Below are positions 1 to 8,746 of a stretch of DNA of 64,000 bases, piece by piece (within the stretch, counting starts at the first letter, position 1; each line of letters starts with the position of its first letter). The notes beneath the pieces were generated by a model. It was not told where the DNA came from. It searched no databases and worked only from the letters and a program-made list of their open reading frames with translations. The translations under genes and the position numbers were made by a program. The stretch is from Methylobacteriaceae bacterium. GTDB taxonomy: Bacteria; Pseudomonadota; Alphaproteobacteria; Rhizobiales; Beijerinckiaceae. The stretch lies in the NCBI GenBank assembly GCA_947444195.1, contig CANEZL010000003.1:62001-126000 (forward strand), in the 5' to 3' direction.

Positions 1-1310
1 GCCCCCTGGAGGAGGCGGAGAAGCTCGGCCTCGACGTTCTGGTGCTCGACCACCACGCCGCCCCGGAGATCCTGCCGCCGGTGCGGGCCCTGGTGAACCC
101 GAACCGGCTCGACGACCTCTCCGGCCTCGGCCATCTCTGCGCGGCGGGCGTCGTCTTCCTCACCCTCGTCGCCGTGAACCGGCTCCTGCGGCAGGAGGGC
201 TTCTTCGGGGGCGGCCTCTCCGAGCCGACGCTCACCGACGCCCTCGACCTCGTGGCGCTCGCCACCGTCGCCGACGTCGTTCCGCTCACCGGCCTCAACC
301 GCGCCTTCGTCGTCCAGGGCCTCGCGGTGATGCGGGCGCGCGGGCGCACCGGGCTCGCCGCCCTGCTCGACGCCGCCTCCCTGGACGGACCGCCGGAGGC
401 CTGGCATCTCGGCTACCTGCTCGGGCCGCGCATCAATGCGGGCGGGCGCATCGGCGACGCGAGCCTCGGCGCCCGGCTCCTCACCACGGACGACCCGATC
501 GAGGCCGTGCGCGTGGCGGCCGAGCTCGACCGGCTCAACCGCGAGCGCCAGATCATCGAGGCGCAGGCGGTGGCCGATGCCGAGGCGGCCATGGACCGCC
601 TGCTCGGCCTCGATCCGGACCGGCCCGTCCTGGTGGCGGGAAGCGCCGACTGGCATCCGGGCGTGGTCGGCCTGATCGCGGCGCGCCTCAAGGAGCGCTT
701 CGGCCGCCCCGCCTTCGCCTTCGCCCTGCGCCCGGACGGCACTGCGACGGGCTCGGGCCGCTCGGTCCCCGGTGCCGATCTCGGCCGCGCCGTGCGGCTC
801 TGCGTGGAGGCGGGCCTCGCGGCCAAGGGCGGCGGCCACGCCATGGCCGCCGGCGTGACGCTGACGGGCACCGACCTCTCGCGCTTCGAGGCCCGGCTCA
901 CCGAATGCCTCGGCGCCGCCGTGGCGCAGGCGCGGGCGCTCGACGCGCTCCTCGTGGATGCGAGCCTCAGCGCGGGAGGCGCCACCGCCGAGACGGTCCG
1001 GCTGATCGGCGCCGCCGGCCCGTTCGGGCAGGGCGCGCCGGATCCGGTCTTCGCCCTGCCGAACCACCGCATCGTCGATGCGGGCGTCGTCGGCACCGGG
1101 CACGTGCGCGCCCGCCTGCGCAGCCGGGACGGGCAGACCATCGGCGCGATCAGCTTCCGCAGCGCGCAGAGCCCGCTGGGCCTCGCCATCCTCAACGGGA
1201 TCGGCCGCGAGTGCCACCTGGCCGGCACCCTCTCCTGCGACCGCTGGCGCGGGGTCGAGCGTGCACAGTTGCGGATCTGCGACCTCGCTCCGTCCGACCG
1301 GGCGGAATGA
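1..1310 (+). CDS. recJ: RecJ single-strand-specific 5'-3' exonuclease, 3' part (start lies outside the window)
   Basis: This is the C-terminal portion, about 436 codons, of RecJ, which degrades single-stranded DNA 5'-3' in recombinational and mismatch repair. The reading frame is open from base 3, so the start codon lies upstream of the window; the family is usually around 570-610 residues. The first visible block contains the metal-binding LDHH signature (DHH family) near base 45. Further on come the LATVADVVPL block near base 260, a GPRINAGGRI block near base 424, and a GGGHAMAAG block near base 830 that marks the DHHA1 nucleic-acid-binding domain. An OB-fold-like tail follows (VRARLRSRDGQTIGAISFR region). 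The gene stops with TGA at 1308-1310, just upstream of the tRNA-Tyr promoter. The family call is secure; only the N-terminus is missing. Confidence 0.95.
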   Translation, partial: PLEEAEKLGLDVLVLDHHAAPEILPPVRALVNPNRLDDLSGLGHLCAAGVVFLTLVAVNRLLRQEGFFGGGLSEPTLTDALDLVALATVADVVPLTGLNRAFVVQGLAVMRARGRTGLAALLDAASLDGPPEAWHLGYLLGPRINAGGRIGDASLGARLLTTDDPIEAVRVAAELDRLNRERQIIEAQAVADAEAAMDRLLGLDPDRPVLVAGSADWHPGVVGLIAARLKERFGRPAFAFALRPDGTATGSGRSVPGADLGRAVRLCVEAGLAAKGGGHAMAAGVTLTGTDLSRFEARLTECLGAAVAQARALDALLVDASLSAGGATAETVRLIGAAGPFGQGAPDPVFALPNHRIVDAGVVGTGHVRARLRSRDGQTIGAISFRSAQSPLGLAILNGIGRECHLAGTLSCDRWRGVERAQLRICDLAPSDRAE

Positions 1311-1332
1311 GCGGATCGGGCGCGAAGCCCTG

Positions 1333-1361
1333 TTGACACCCACGCAACCCCTCACCATAAG
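1333..1361 (+). promoter_or_regulatory. Sigma70-type promoter for tRNA-Tyr
   Basis: A TTGACA hexamer at 1333-1338 is followed after exactly 17 bases by CATAAG at 1356-1361. The -35 matches consensus perfectly and the -10 matches TATAAT at four positions. Transcription would start near 1368, about 23 bases before the mature tRNA-Tyr. It is read from sequence only. Confidence 0.7.
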
Positions 1362-1390
1362 AGCCCCGCGGCCCGGACGGGCTGCTGTTT

Positions 1391-1474
1391 GGGGGAATGT
1401 CCCGAGCGGCAAAGGGGGCGGACTGTAAATCCGCTGCGTAAGCTTCGTAGGTTCGAGTCCTACTTCCCCCACCA
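1391..1474 (+). tRNA. tRNA-Tyr (anticodon GTA)
   Basis: This is a class II tRNA of 84 bases including an encoded CCA end. The acceptor arm GGGGGAA (1391-1397) pairs with TTCCCCC (1464-1470). The anticodon stem GCGGA/TCCGC encloses the loop CTGTAAA, giving anticodon GTA. A long variable arm follows, as expected for bacterial tRNA-Tyr. The T arm contains GTTCGAGTC. Discriminator A and CCA end the gene at 1474. It is preceded by a near-consensus promoter and followed 90 bases later by tRNA-Gly, so the two may be co-transcribed. Confidence 0.97.
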
Positions 1475-1564
1475 AACAATACCCACATCGCGAGAGACCA
1501 CGAGACGGGCCGAGAGCTTGGCCAGCTTCTCAAGAGCACGAAGCTGTGCTACGAGGTGTCTCAC

Positions 1565-1638
1565 GCGGGTGTAGCTCAATGGTAGAGCAGCAGCCTTCCA
1601 AGCTGAATACGAGGGTTCGATTCCCTTCACCCGCTCCA
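1565..1638 (+). tRNA. tRNA-Gly (anticodon TCC)
   Basis: This is a 74-base class I tRNA with encoded CCA. The acceptor GCGGGTG (1565-1571) pairs with CACCCGC (1628-1634). The D arm reads GCTC...GAGC, the anticodon stem-loop CAGC-CTTCCAA-GCTG gives anticodon TCC, and the T loop is TTCGATT. It lies directly upstream of a stretch of gene remnants. I see no separate strong promoter between it and tRNA-Tyr. Confidence 0.97.
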
Positions 1639-1699
1639 ACACGCTCCTCCGACCCTGAAATGCCGCCGCGGGCCGGCTTCTCCCATCGGCGGCTCGAAC

Positions 1700-2145
1700 C
1701 GTGTCCCGCCCTCGCGAGCGCGCGGCCGAGCGTTCCGCCCGCCTGACGCTGCCCAGTATCGCGCGGGCCGCCTCGAAGCGGACCTCCCCGGTCTCGCAGG
1801 TCTTGCAGATCGCCCCGGGATAGCGGCCGCCGATCACCGTCTCGGCGAACAGGCCCGACTTGAAGCGCGGCGCCGCCTCGGTCTCGACCGCGAGCCGGTC
1901 GTGCGGGCCGAATCGCACCGGCCCGAGGGGTGCCCGGATCGAGGCGCCCTGGCTCGTGCTCCGCAGGACCGCGCGCAGGCGGGCGTACCGGCCGAGCGGC
2001 GTCGCGTGCAGCCCGGCCAGGGCCTCGGCATCGCTCTCTCCTGCCACGGGCGCGCGCCGCAGAACGACGGTGCAGGTCTCCTGCGTGCGGCGGCAGGCCG
2101 GCGTCCGGCAGACGATAGGGCTCGGATCGTCGTCCGCGTCCTCCA
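1700..2145 (-). pseudogene. Unrecognised gene remnant, minus strand
   Basis: The minus strand between about 2145 and 1740 reads as protein with strongly GC-biased third positions, as real genes here do. The translation has Cys-rich stretches (VCRTPACRRTQETC near its start, ICKTCETGEV towards its end) and an FKSGLFAETVIGGRYPGA stretch. I do not recognise the family. No proper end is visible: the frame runs without a stop into the antisense of tRNA-Gly, and the codon bias fades near 1740. Its 5' side abuts the glutathionylspermidine synthase remnant at about 2146 with no convincing start codon. The boundaries are therefore approximate. It is best viewed as a truncated gene, although a small intact gene with an unusual end cannot be excluded. 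Confidence 0.35.
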
Positions 2146-2473
2146 GCGCCCCACCCGAACCTGCTGCCGACCTTCTTCGAGGAGGATCCGGCCAAGGCCG
2201 GGCTGGGCCGCAGCTTCGTGAAGAAGCCCCTCTACGGGCGCGAGGGCGCCAACGTCCTGATTGTGCGGGACGGCGCGGTGGCGGAGCGCCGCGACGGGCC
2301 CTGCGGCGCCGAGGGGCATGTGCGGCAGGCGCTGGCCGAGCTGCCCGGCTTCGACGGGCGCCGCGCCCTCGTCGGCAGCTGAATCGTGGGCGACGCGCCG
2401 GCCGGCCTGTGCCTGCGCGAGGCCGGCGGCCTCATCCCGGGCCCGTTTCGTGCCCCACCGGATCGAGGCATGA
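2146..2473 (+). pseudogene. C-terminal remnant of a glutathionylspermidine synthase family (ATP-grasp) gene
   Basis: The plus strand from 2146 encodes APHPNLLPTFFEED, then a FVKKPLYGREGANVLIV block at about 2216-2265, then GPCGAEGHVRQAL and ELPGFDGRRALVGS. This is the conserved end of GSP_synth-type ATP-grasp enzymes, which ligate glutathione to spermidine or act on related substrates. The reading frame hits TGA at 2380-2382 at a place where relatives have a Trp codon (GSW). It continues as IVGDAPAGLCLREAGGLI and then slips one frame near 2436-2444 before finishing RFVPHRIEA with a stop at 2471-2473. Everything upstream of the HPN block is missing. One nonsense change, one frameshift and a 5' deletion make this a clear pseudogene. 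It ends ten bases from the uvrB stop codon. Confidence 0.8.
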
Positions 2474-2483
2474 TCCGCACGCC

Positions 2484-5156
2484 CTACCGGCGCTTGCCCC
2501 CGCCGCCCTTGTAGCGGGGCTTCTGCCCGCCGATGCCCTGCGTGGAGCGCGCCTTCGGCCGCTCCTGCCAGACGGGGGCGCCGACCGGCAATTCGCGGTC
2601 GGTGCCGGGTCCCATATTGTCGAGGTCGGGCTTGGAGATGCGCGTGCCGCTCCCGCGCGGGGCCTTGCGCCCGAACTTGCCGGCCTCGCGCTCCACGTCG
2701 TCCTGGCGTGCCATGGGATCGTCGGAGACCATGAGCTCGGTGGCCTGGAGACGCTTCAGCTCGTCGCGCAGCCGCGCCGCCTCCTCGAAGTCGAGATCGG
2801 CGGCGGCCGTGCGCATGCGCTTCTCCAGATCGGCCATCACCGCCTTCAGGTTGTGGCCCACCGTGATCGCGTCCCTGGCGAGGCCGGTATCCACCTGGAC
2901 GTGGTCGCGCTCGAACACGCTGTTCAGGATGTCCGAGATGCCTCGCTTCACGCTCTGGGGCGTGATGCCGTGCTCCGCGTTGTAGGCGAGCTGCTTGGTG
3001 CGGCGGCGCTCGGTCTCGGCCATCGCCCGCTCCATCGAGCCGGTCACTTGGTCCGCGTAGAGGATACAGCGCGCCTCGGCGTTGCGGGCGGCGCGGCCGA
3101 TGGTCTGGACGAGGGAGGTCTCCGAGCGCAGGAAGCCCTCCTTGTCCGCGTCGAGGATCGCCACCAGCGCGCATTCCGGGATGTCGAGGCCCTCGCGCAG
3201 CAGGTTGATGCCGATGAGCACGTCGAAGGCGCCGAGCCGCAGGTCGCGGATGATCTCGATGCGCTCCAGGGTGTCGATGTCGGAGTGCATGTAGCGCACC
3301 CGGACCGAGTTCTCGTGCAGGTACTCGGTGAGGTCCTCCGCCATGCGCTTGGTGAGCGTGGTGACCAGCGTCCGGTAGCCGGCCTGGGCGACCTCGCGCA
3401 CCTCGCCGAGCAGGTCGTCCACCTGGGATCGGGCGGGCCGGATCTCGATCACCGGATCGACGAGGCCCGTGGGGCGGATCACCTGCTCGGCGAAGACGCC
3501 GCCGGTCTGCTCCATCTCCCATTTGCCGGGCGTGGCCGAGACGTGGACCGATTGCGGCCGCATCGCGTCCCACTCCTCGAAGCGCAGGGGGCGGTTGTCG
3601 AGGCAGGAGGGCAGGCGGAAGCCGTACTCGGCGAGCGTCGCCTTGCGGCGGAAGTCGCCCCGGTACATGCCGCCGATCTGGGGCACGGTGACGTGGCTCT
3701 CGTCGGTGAAGACGAGGGCGTTGTCGGGCAGGTACTCGAACAGGGTCGGCGGCGGCTCTCCGGGCTTGCGGCCGGTGAGGTAGCGCGAATAGTTCTCGAT
3801 GCCGTTGCAGGAGCCGGTGGCCTCGATCATCTCGATGTCGAAGGTGCAGCGCTGGTCGATGCGCTGCGCCTCGATGAGCCGGCCCATCCGGGTCAGCTCG
3901 TCGATGCGGCCCTTCAGCTCGTGCTTGATGCCCTTGATCGCCTGCTGCAGCGTCGGGCGCGGCGTGACGTAGTGCGAGTTGGCGTAGATCTTCACGAACT
4001 TGAGTTCGGAGATGGTCTTGCCGGTGAGCGGATCGAACTCGACGATCTTCTCGATCTCGTCGCCGAACAGGCCGATGCGCCAGCCGCGGTCTTCCAAGTG
4101 GGCCGGCCACAATTCGATCGTGTCGCCGCGCACCCGGAAGGTGCCGCGGGCGAAATCGGACTGGATGCGCTTGTATTGCAGGGCCACGAGGTCGGCGATG
4201 AGCTGGCGCTGCTCGATGCGCTCGCCGAGGCTCACCGTGAACGACATCGCCGTGTAGGTCTCGACCGAGCCGATACCGTAGATGCACGAGACCGAGGCGA
4301 CGATGATGACGTCGTCGCGCTCCAGCAGCGCGCGCGTGGCCGCGTGGCGCATGCGGTCGATCTGCTCGTTGATCGAGCTCTCCTTCTCGATGAAGGTGTC
4401 CGAGCGCGGCACGTAGGCCTCGGGCTGGTAATAGTCGTAGTAGGAGACGAAATACTCCACCGCGTTGTCGGGGAAGAAGCTCTTGAACTCCCCGTAGAGC
4501 TGCGCGGCGAGCGTCTTGTTCGGCGCGAGGATCAGGGCGGGGCGCTGCGTCGCCTCGATGATCTTGGCCATGGTGAAGGTCTTGCCCGAGCCGGTCACGC
4601 CGAGCAGCACTTGATCGCGCTCGTGCGCCTGCACGCCCTTCACGAGTTCGGCGATGGCGGTGGGCTGGTCGCCGGCCGGCTCGAAATCCGACTTCATCGT
4701 GAAATGGACGCCGCCCTCGCTCTTCTGCGGGCGCTCGGGCCGGTGCGGCACCCAGGCCTCGCCGTTCTTGAACAGCGGGTTGCCCTCGGTGAGCAGACGC
4801 TCCAGGGCGGCCACGGTGGCCGAGGCGCCCCCCGGATCGAGGGGGGCCTGATCGGGCGCGCCCTCCGGTGCCGGCCCGTCCTCGGGGGGCGTCAGGCCGA
4901 GCGCCTGGGCGAGGCGCGGATCGACCTCGGCGCCGGGCGCCACGGTGAAGCCCGCCTGCGGGGCCTCGCCGAAGCCGGACGCGCCGGACTTCTTGCGCCC
5001 GCGCTTCGGCGTTCCCGGGCGCGCGGGCTCCGGCAAACGGTTCCGGTTCAGCGCCGGGTTCAGCAACTCGGCCAGGAACGGATCGAGGGGCTGAAGCTCG
5101 GGCTTGTCGGCCTTGGCCGGGTTCGCCACGTGGCGTGGCTTGCGGGGAATCGCCAT
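2484..5156 (-). CDS. uvrB: Excinuclease ABC subunit B
   Basis: UvrB is the damage-verification helicase-like subunit of nucleotide excision repair and works with UvrA and UvrC. The 890-residue product has Walker A GVTGSGKT at about residues 186-193, the beta-hairpin region [12 protein letters not shown], the [17 protein letters not shown] block, the helicase block [12 protein letters not shown], and a C-terminal UVR motif ([16 protein letters not shown]) that contacts UvrC. Compared with about 670 residues for the E. coli protein, it carries roughly 147 extra N-terminal residues rich in Pro, Ala and charged residues, plus a basic Gly-rich tail ending KGGGGKRR. Such an N-terminal extension is usual in Rhizobiales. 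The ATG at 5156 is used. It is convergent with the upstream remnant and divergent from the monooxygenase gene. Confidence 0.97.
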   Translation of the reverse strand: MAIPRKPRHVANPAKADKPELQPLDPFLAELLNPALNRNRLPEPARPGTPKRGRKKSGASGFGEAPQAGFTVAPGAEVDPRLAQALGLTPPEDGPAPEGAPDQAPLDPGGASATVAALERLLTEGNPLFKNGEAWVPHRPERPQKSEGGVHFTMKSDFEPAGDQPTAIAELVKGVQAHERDQVLLGVTGSGKTFTMAKIIEATQRPALILAPNKTLAAQLYGEFKSFFPDNAVEYFVSYYDYYQPEAYVPRSDTFIEKESSINEQIDRMRHAATRALLERDDVIIVASVSCIYGIGSVETYTAMSFTVSLGERIEQRQLIADLVALQYKRIQSDFARGTFRVRGDTIELWPAHLEDRGWRIGLFGDEIEKIVEFDPLTGKTISELKFVKIYANSHYVTPRPTLQQAIKGIKHELKGRIDELTRMGRLIEAQRIDQRCTFDIEMIEATGSCNGIENYSRYLTGRKPGEPPPTLFEYLPDNALVFTDESHVTVPQIGGMYRGDFRRKATLAEYGFRLPSCLDNRPLRFEEWDAMRPQSVHVSATPGKWEMEQTGGVFAEQVIRPTGLVDPVIEIRPARSQVDDLLGEVREVAQAGYRTLVTTLTKRMAEDLTEYLHENSVRVRYMHSDIDTLERIEIIRDLRLGAFDVLIGINLLREGLDIPECALVAILDADKEGFLRSETSLVQTIGRAARNAEARCILYADQVTGSMERAMAETERRRTKQLAYNAEHGITPQSVKRGISDILNSVFERDHVQVDTGLARDAITVGHNLKAVMADLEKRMRTAAADLDFEEAARLRDELKRLQATELMVSDDPMARQDDVEREAGKFGRKAPRGSGTRISKPDLDNMGPGTDRELPVGAPVWQERPKARSTQGIGGQKPRYKGGGGKRR

Positions 5157-5362
5157 GTCCCGAATATGGCGCGCGGACCCGCCCGACGGAAGGTTGGCCG
5201 GCGCTTTCCCGGGCCGCCGCGCGCGCGATCCGCCTGCGGCGCGATCACTCGCCCCGGCGGGCGGGGATTGCCGGAGAACCGGTTTCCCCTTTCCCGCGCC
5301 GTGCTCTAGACCTCGCCCCCGTCGCCGCCCGCTCCGCGGCGCCGCCGAGGGAGGCCGAACCC

Positions 5363-6871
5363 GTGGATCCAGCCCCGTTGGACGACGCTCCGCCCGAGGC
5401 CGAGGGCGGCCATCTCGACGTGCTGGTGGTGGGTGCCGGCATCTCCGGGATCAGCGCGGGCTACTACCTGCAGACCCGCTGCCCCGGAAAGAGCTACGCC
5501 ATCCTCGAAGCGCGGGACGCCATCGGCGGGACCTGGGACCTGTTCCGCTATCCCGGCCTACGCTCGGATTCCGACCTCTACACCTTCGGCTTCAGCTTCA
5601 AGCCCTGGACCGAGGACCGGGCCATCGCCGACGGGGCCTCGATCCTGCGCTACCTGCGCGAGACGGCCGCCGCCTTCGGCATCGACCGCCGGATCCGCTA
5701 CCGCGAGCGCGTCGTCGCCGCGGCCTGGGACGGCGCGGCGGCGCGCTGGAGCGTCACGGTCGAGGCCGGGCCGGAGCGCCGCCCCCGCCGCTACACCTGC
5801 GGGTTCCTCTACGTCTGCGCGGGCTACTTCGATTACGAGGCGGGCTACCGGCCCGCGTGGGAGGGAACGGAGCGCTTCGCGGGCCGCATCGTGCACCCGC
5901 AGGCCTGGCCGGAGGATCTCGACCATGCGGGCCGCCGCGTGGTGGTGATCGGCAGCGGCGCCACCGCCGTCACCCTGGTGCCGGAACTGGCCAGGACCGC
6001 GGCGCACGTGACCATGCTCCAGCGCTCGCCCACCTACATGATGTCGCTGCCCTCGCGGGACGCCGTGGCGGCCTGGCTCCGGCGCCGCCTGCCCGGGCGC
6101 CTCGCCTACGGCCTCGCCCGCTGGAAGAACCTCGCCGTGGGCATGGTCTTCTACCAGCTCGCCCGCCGCAAGCCGGCGCTCGCCACCGCCAAGATCCTCG
6201 GCGCGGTGCGCGCCCAGCTCGGGCCGGACTACGACGTCGCCACCCATTTCACCCCGCGCTACAAGCCCTGGGACCAGCGCGTCTGCCTCGTGCCGGACGG
6301 GGACTTCTTCAAGGCGGTCAAGGCCGGTCGCGCCTCCGTGGAGACGGACACGATCCGGCGCTTCACCGAGACGGGCCTCGAACTCGAATCCGGCCGCCGG
6401 CTGGAGGCCGACATCGTCGTCACCGCCACCGGCCTCCAGCTGAAGCTGATGGGCGGGATCGCCCTCACCGTGGACGGCGTCGCGCCGGACCCCGCCCGCA
6501 CCTTCCTCTACAAGGGGATGATGCTGAGCGACGTGCCGAACCTTGCCCTCGCCATCGGCTACACCAACGCCTCGTGGACGCTGAAATGCGAGCTGACGGC
6601 GCGCTTCGTCTGCCGGGTGATCCGCCGGATGGACGCGCAGGGCCAGCGCTGGTGCGTGCCCCGGCGCGGGGGCGCGCAGGGCGAGGAGCCGCTGATCGGC
6701 TTCACCTCCGGCTACATCCAGCGGGCGGCCCATCTCCTGCCCAAGCAGGGCGCGAGCCGGCCGTGGAAGCTCTACCAGAACTACGCCCTGGACCTCGCGA
6801 CCCTGGGTTACGGACGCATCGCCGACGGCACGCTGCAGTTCGGCGGCGCGCGGGAGAGACGGGCGGCCTGA
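5363..6871 (+). CDS. Baeyer-Villiger-type flavin monooxygenase (class B)
   Basis: The product is a roughly 502-residue FAD- and NADPH-dependent monooxygenase. The FAD Rossmann motif [15 protein letters not shown] lies near the N-terminus, followed by [16 protein letters not shown], typical of CzcO/BVMO proteins. The Baeyer-Villiger fingerprint FxGxxxHxxxWP is present as [12 protein letters not shown], and a second dinucleotide motif ([11 protein letters not shown]) follows it. BVMOs insert oxygen next to a ketone carbonyl, giving esters or lactones; the substrate here cannot be told. The start is GTG at 5363, which has a GGGAGG ribosome site about ten bases upstream; the frame is open further upstream to 5135 but without such support. 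The gene is divergent from uvrB and followed by a DUF2934 gene. Confidence 0.88.
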   Translation: MDPAPLDDAPPEAEGGHLDVLVVGAGISGISAGYYLQTRCPGKSYAILEARDAIGGTWDLFRYPGLRSDSDLYTFGFSFKPWTEDRAIADGASILRYLRETAAAFGIDRRIRYRERVVAAAWDGAAARWSVTVEAGPERRPRRYTCGFLYVCAGYFDYEAGYRPAWEGTERFAGRIVHPQAWPEDLDHAGRRVVVIGSGATAVTLVPELARTAAHVTMLQRSPTYMMSLPSRDAVAAWLRRRLPGRLAYGLARWKNLAVGMVFYQLARRKPALATAKILGAVRAQLGPDYDVATHFTPRYKPWDQRVCLVPDGDFFKAVKAGRASVETDTIRRFTETGLELESGRRLEADIVVTATGLQLKLMGGIALTVDGVAPDPARTFLYKGMMLSDVPNLALAIGYTNASWTLKCELTARFVCRVIRRMDAQGQRWCVPRRGGAQGEEPLIGFTSGYIQRAAHLLPKQGASRPWKLYQNYALDLATLGYGRIADGTLQFGGARERRAA

Positions 6872-6953
6872 CAGCCCCGCTGAAACCCTCCCCAGGCTCG
6901 CGGGTTCGCTCTCAGAAGGCGATCCGAAACGAACGGTGGGGCCGGGAGGGGTG

Positions 6954-7286
6954 ATGGACGAGCGCAGGAAATCCGATCCGCACGCGGCGACGCCGTTGCC
7001 GCTCCCCGAGGAACCCTCGGACCCGCCCGCCCTGCCGCCCTCGGGACGCAGGAACCCCGCGCCCGAGCGACCGCAAGGCTCAGCCGCGCCCGCGGGCGCG
7101 GTCACGTTCGAGGACATCCGCGAGCGCGCCTACGAACTCTGGGAGCGCAACCATCGGCCCGAGGGGATGGAGATGCAGTTCTGGCTCGTGGCCGAGCGCG
7201 AATTGCGGGCCGAGCGCGAGCGCCGGGTCGACGCCAAGGCATCCGGCGACCCTGTCAGCGAGCCGGCGAAGGGCCCCGACGCCTGA
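6954..7286 (+). CDS. DUF2934 domain protein
   Basis: This is a small soluble protein of 110 residues. The first 50 residues are Pro-rich and low in complexity. The rest carries the DUF2934 signature (IRERAYELWERNHRPEG followed by FWLVAERELRAERE), a helical motif found in many Rhizobiales proteins, often in plasmid or stress contexts, with no known biochemical role. The ATG at 6954 is preceded directly by GGGAGGGG, so it is preferred to an in-frame GTG at 6936. There are no membrane segments. It could form a transcription unit with the monooxygenase 82 bases upstream. Confidence 0.85.
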   Translation: MDERRKSDPHAATPLPLPEEPSDPPALPPSGRRNPAPERPQGSAAPAGAVTFEDIRERAYELWERNHRPEGMEMQFWLVAERELRAERERRVDAKASGDPVSEPAKGPDA

Positions 7287-7383
7287 ACCCGCGGGCCCCG
7301 GCACGAGGCGGACGCGGAGCAGCCCCGCGACCGAGCGGAGGTGAATTTTCTTTCCGAGGCCGGGCAAAACCGGAAACGATCGA

Positions 7384-7409
7384 GGAACTTTTGCACCGAG
7401 GGGATGGTT
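7384..7409 (+). promoter_or_regulatory. EcfG-type (general stress response) promoter
   Basis: GGAAC at 7384-7388 is followed after 17 bases by GGTT at 7406-7409. The alphaproteobacterial EcfG sigma factor recognises GGAAC-N16-17-CGTT, so only one -10 position differs. It lies 35 bases upstream of the start codon of the exported repeat protein. The match is seen directly; regulation by PhyR/NepR/EcfG is inferred. Confidence 0.6.
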
Positions 7410-7443
7410 CTCCGCCCGAGAAATTCTGGAGGAGACAAGCCTG

Positions 7444-7842
7444 ATGAAGATGACCGGTTTCGCCAGCGCGCTCGCCATCGTGGCCTTCACCGCGAGCACG
7501 GCGCTCGCCGCGCCCTGCAACACGGGCTCCACCAAGGGCAAGACGCCGGAGGATTCGGCGATGCAGGGCAAGAGCTCGGCCGCCGACAATTCCAGCAAGA
7601 ATCTCGCCGGCGGCCAGCAGCCCGCCTCGCCGGGCACCGTGGGCGCCATGAACAATGCCGGCGCGAACCAGGGCCTCGGCGAGAAGCAGGGCTCCATGGC
7701 GAGCAACGACAAGAGCTCGGGCGCGGACGGCTCCAGCAAGAACCTCGCCGGCGGCCAGCAGCCCGCCTCGCCGGGCACGGTCGGCGCCATGAACAATGCC
7801 GGCGCGGACCAGAAGCTCGGCAAGGCCGGCGACGACTGCTGA
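7444..7842 (+). CDS. Small exported protein with two near-identical 47-residue repeats
   Basis: This is a 132-residue protein of unknown function. Residues 1-22 form a typical Sec signal peptide (MKMTGFASALAIVAFTAST, then ALA-AP). The mature part is Gly-, Ser-, Asn- and Gln-rich and made of two repeats of 47 residues whose core (NLAGGQQPASPGTVGAMNNA) is identical in both. Single Cys residues sit near the mature N-terminus and at the extreme C-terminus. A GGAGGAG ribosome site precedes the ATG, an EcfG-type promoter lies upstream and an intrinsic terminator follows, so this is a monocistronic, probably stress-induced unit. It is likely periplasmic or surface located; no enzymatic motif is visible. 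Confidence 0.88.
   Translation: MKMTGFASALAIVAFTASTALAAPCNTGSTKGKTPEDSAMQGKSSAADNSSKNLAGGQQPASPGTVGAMNNAGANQGLGEKQGSMASNDKSSGADGSSKNLAGGQQPASPGTVGAMNNAGADQKLGKAGDDC
7570..7839 (+). repeat. Two tandem 141-base coding repeats in the exported protein gene
   Basis: Unit 1 spans 7570-7710 and unit 2 starts at 7711 with a divergent end. The 75-base core (7591-7665 and 7732-7806) differs at only three positions, all synonymous (AAT/AAC, ACC/ACG, GTG/GTC), so the duplicated protein segment is identical while the DNA has begun to drift. Confidence 0.9.
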
Positions 7843-7868
7843 GACCGCTCTCCCCCGAGGGCGTCGTG

Positions 7869-7903
7869 AGGCCGGTGGCTCCGCCACCGGCCTTTCTCGT
7901 TTC
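7869..7903 (+). terminator. Intrinsic terminator after the exported repeat protein gene
   Basis: A perfect 11-base stem AGGCCGGTGGC / GCCACCGGCCT with a three-base loop TCC (7869-7893) is followed by a T-rich run TTCTCGTTTC. It lies 27 bases after the stop codon. Confidence 0.85.
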
Positions 7904-8071
7904 AGGACTCTTTTCGGCTGGCCGGTGGGCCGCCGGCCGCCGAGGCGATCCACCGGGACCGGTCTCGTACCCAATCCGATCGATCCCTTCGGGACGGCGG
8001 ATCTGGGTTTCGCTCATGCGCCGCGCGGGCTCGGTCGATACGATCTCCGCTTCGATCGAGCGGAGATCGTG

Positions 8072-8746
8072 TCAGAGGTCGCCCGGCACCCCGTAGCTCG
8101 GGGCGGCGGAGGGGTCGCGGGCCCGGGTCACGTAATCCTCGAGCTGCGGCTTGTAGCGCTCCCAGAGGTCGGCGAGCCCGGCGATCGGGCAGTCCTCGGT
8201 CCAGTCGACCCGGAGGTCGGCCACGGGCCAGGAGACGTCCCGCACCAGTACCATGCCGGCCGAGTGCACGGGGCCGGCCTCGCCGCCCGCCGCGAGCGCG
8301 GCCCGCATCGCCGCGATCAGGCGGTCGCCGAGGGGGCCGGTCGCGCGCCCGAAGGTGTCGACCATCGCCTGGGGCACGCCCGGATCGGCGAGCATGTTGC
8401 CGCCGCACGCCACGTTCGGTCCCCGCGCCTCCGCCCAGGTGCCGAGCGCCCGCGGCCCCGAATGGATCGCCGAGCCGCCCTGCCCGTCCACCACCAGAAC
8501 CTGGCGGAACTCCATGTGCGGCGCCGAGCCGCGCAGCACCGCGATCACCTGTTCGGCGCTCGCGCCGAGGCGGAGCAGGTCGAGGGCCCGGGCGCCGAGG
8601 GAGGGGTCGGTGACGTTCTGGCTGGCCACCGCGCCGACGCCCGCGCGGGCATGGGCGCAGCGTGCGGCCACGGCTGGGGAGGAGGAGGAGACCGCCACGC
8701 CGAACATGCCGGTTTCGGCGCAGCGCGCCGCGATCGAGAAGGTCAT
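8072..8746 (-). CDS. DUF1028 family protein (Ntn-hydrolase-like)
   Basis: The 224-residue product begins MTFSIAARCAETGMFGVAVSSSSPAV and matches DUF1028, a family with an Ntn-hydrolase-like fold whose reaction is not established. Recognisable blocks are the GVGAVASQN region, the VVDGQGGSAIHSG region and the CGGNMLADPGVPQAM region. The ATG at 8746 overlaps the stop of the upstream RidA-family gene by four bases (ATGA), so the two are translationally coupled. DUF1028 and RidA-family genes commonly neighbour each other near amino acid or peptide catabolism genes, which suggests a joint role in clearing or hydrolysing a nitrogenous metabolite. It is cytoplasmic, with no signal peptide. Confidence 0.88.
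   Translation of the reverse strand: MTFSIAARCAETGMFGVAVSSSSPAVAARCAHARAGVGAVASQNVTDPSLGARALDLLRLGASAEQVIAVLRGSAPHMEFRQVLVVDGQGGSAIHSGPRALGTWAEARGPNVACGGNMLADPGVPQAMVDTFGRATGPLGDRLIAAMRAALAAGGEAGPVHSAGMVLVRDVSWPVADLRVDWTEDCPIAGLADLWERYKPQLEDYVTRARDPSAAPSYGVPGDL

Noticed and set aside
1460..2047. 195-codon minus-strand reading frame running through tRNA-Gly and tRNA-Tyr
   Set aside because: Its C-terminal half (GIEPSYSAWKAAALPL) is the antisense of tRNA-Gly, a well-known source of false genes. Only the part upstream of about 1740 looks coding and is listed as a remnant.
2380..2382. In-frame TGA as selenocysteine or a recoded codon in the glutathionylspermidine synthase segment
   Set aside because: The gene also has a frameshift and lacks its 5' part, so decay explains it better.
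1860..5309. 1149-codon plus-strand reading frame opposite uvrB
   Set aside because: It is a GC-rich shadow of uvrB, with no family features and His/Arg/Ala/Asp-biased composition.
7570..7839. CRISPR-like repeat array
   Set aside because: Only two long in-frame repeats inside a signal-peptide-bearing protein gene, with no spacers and no cas genes.
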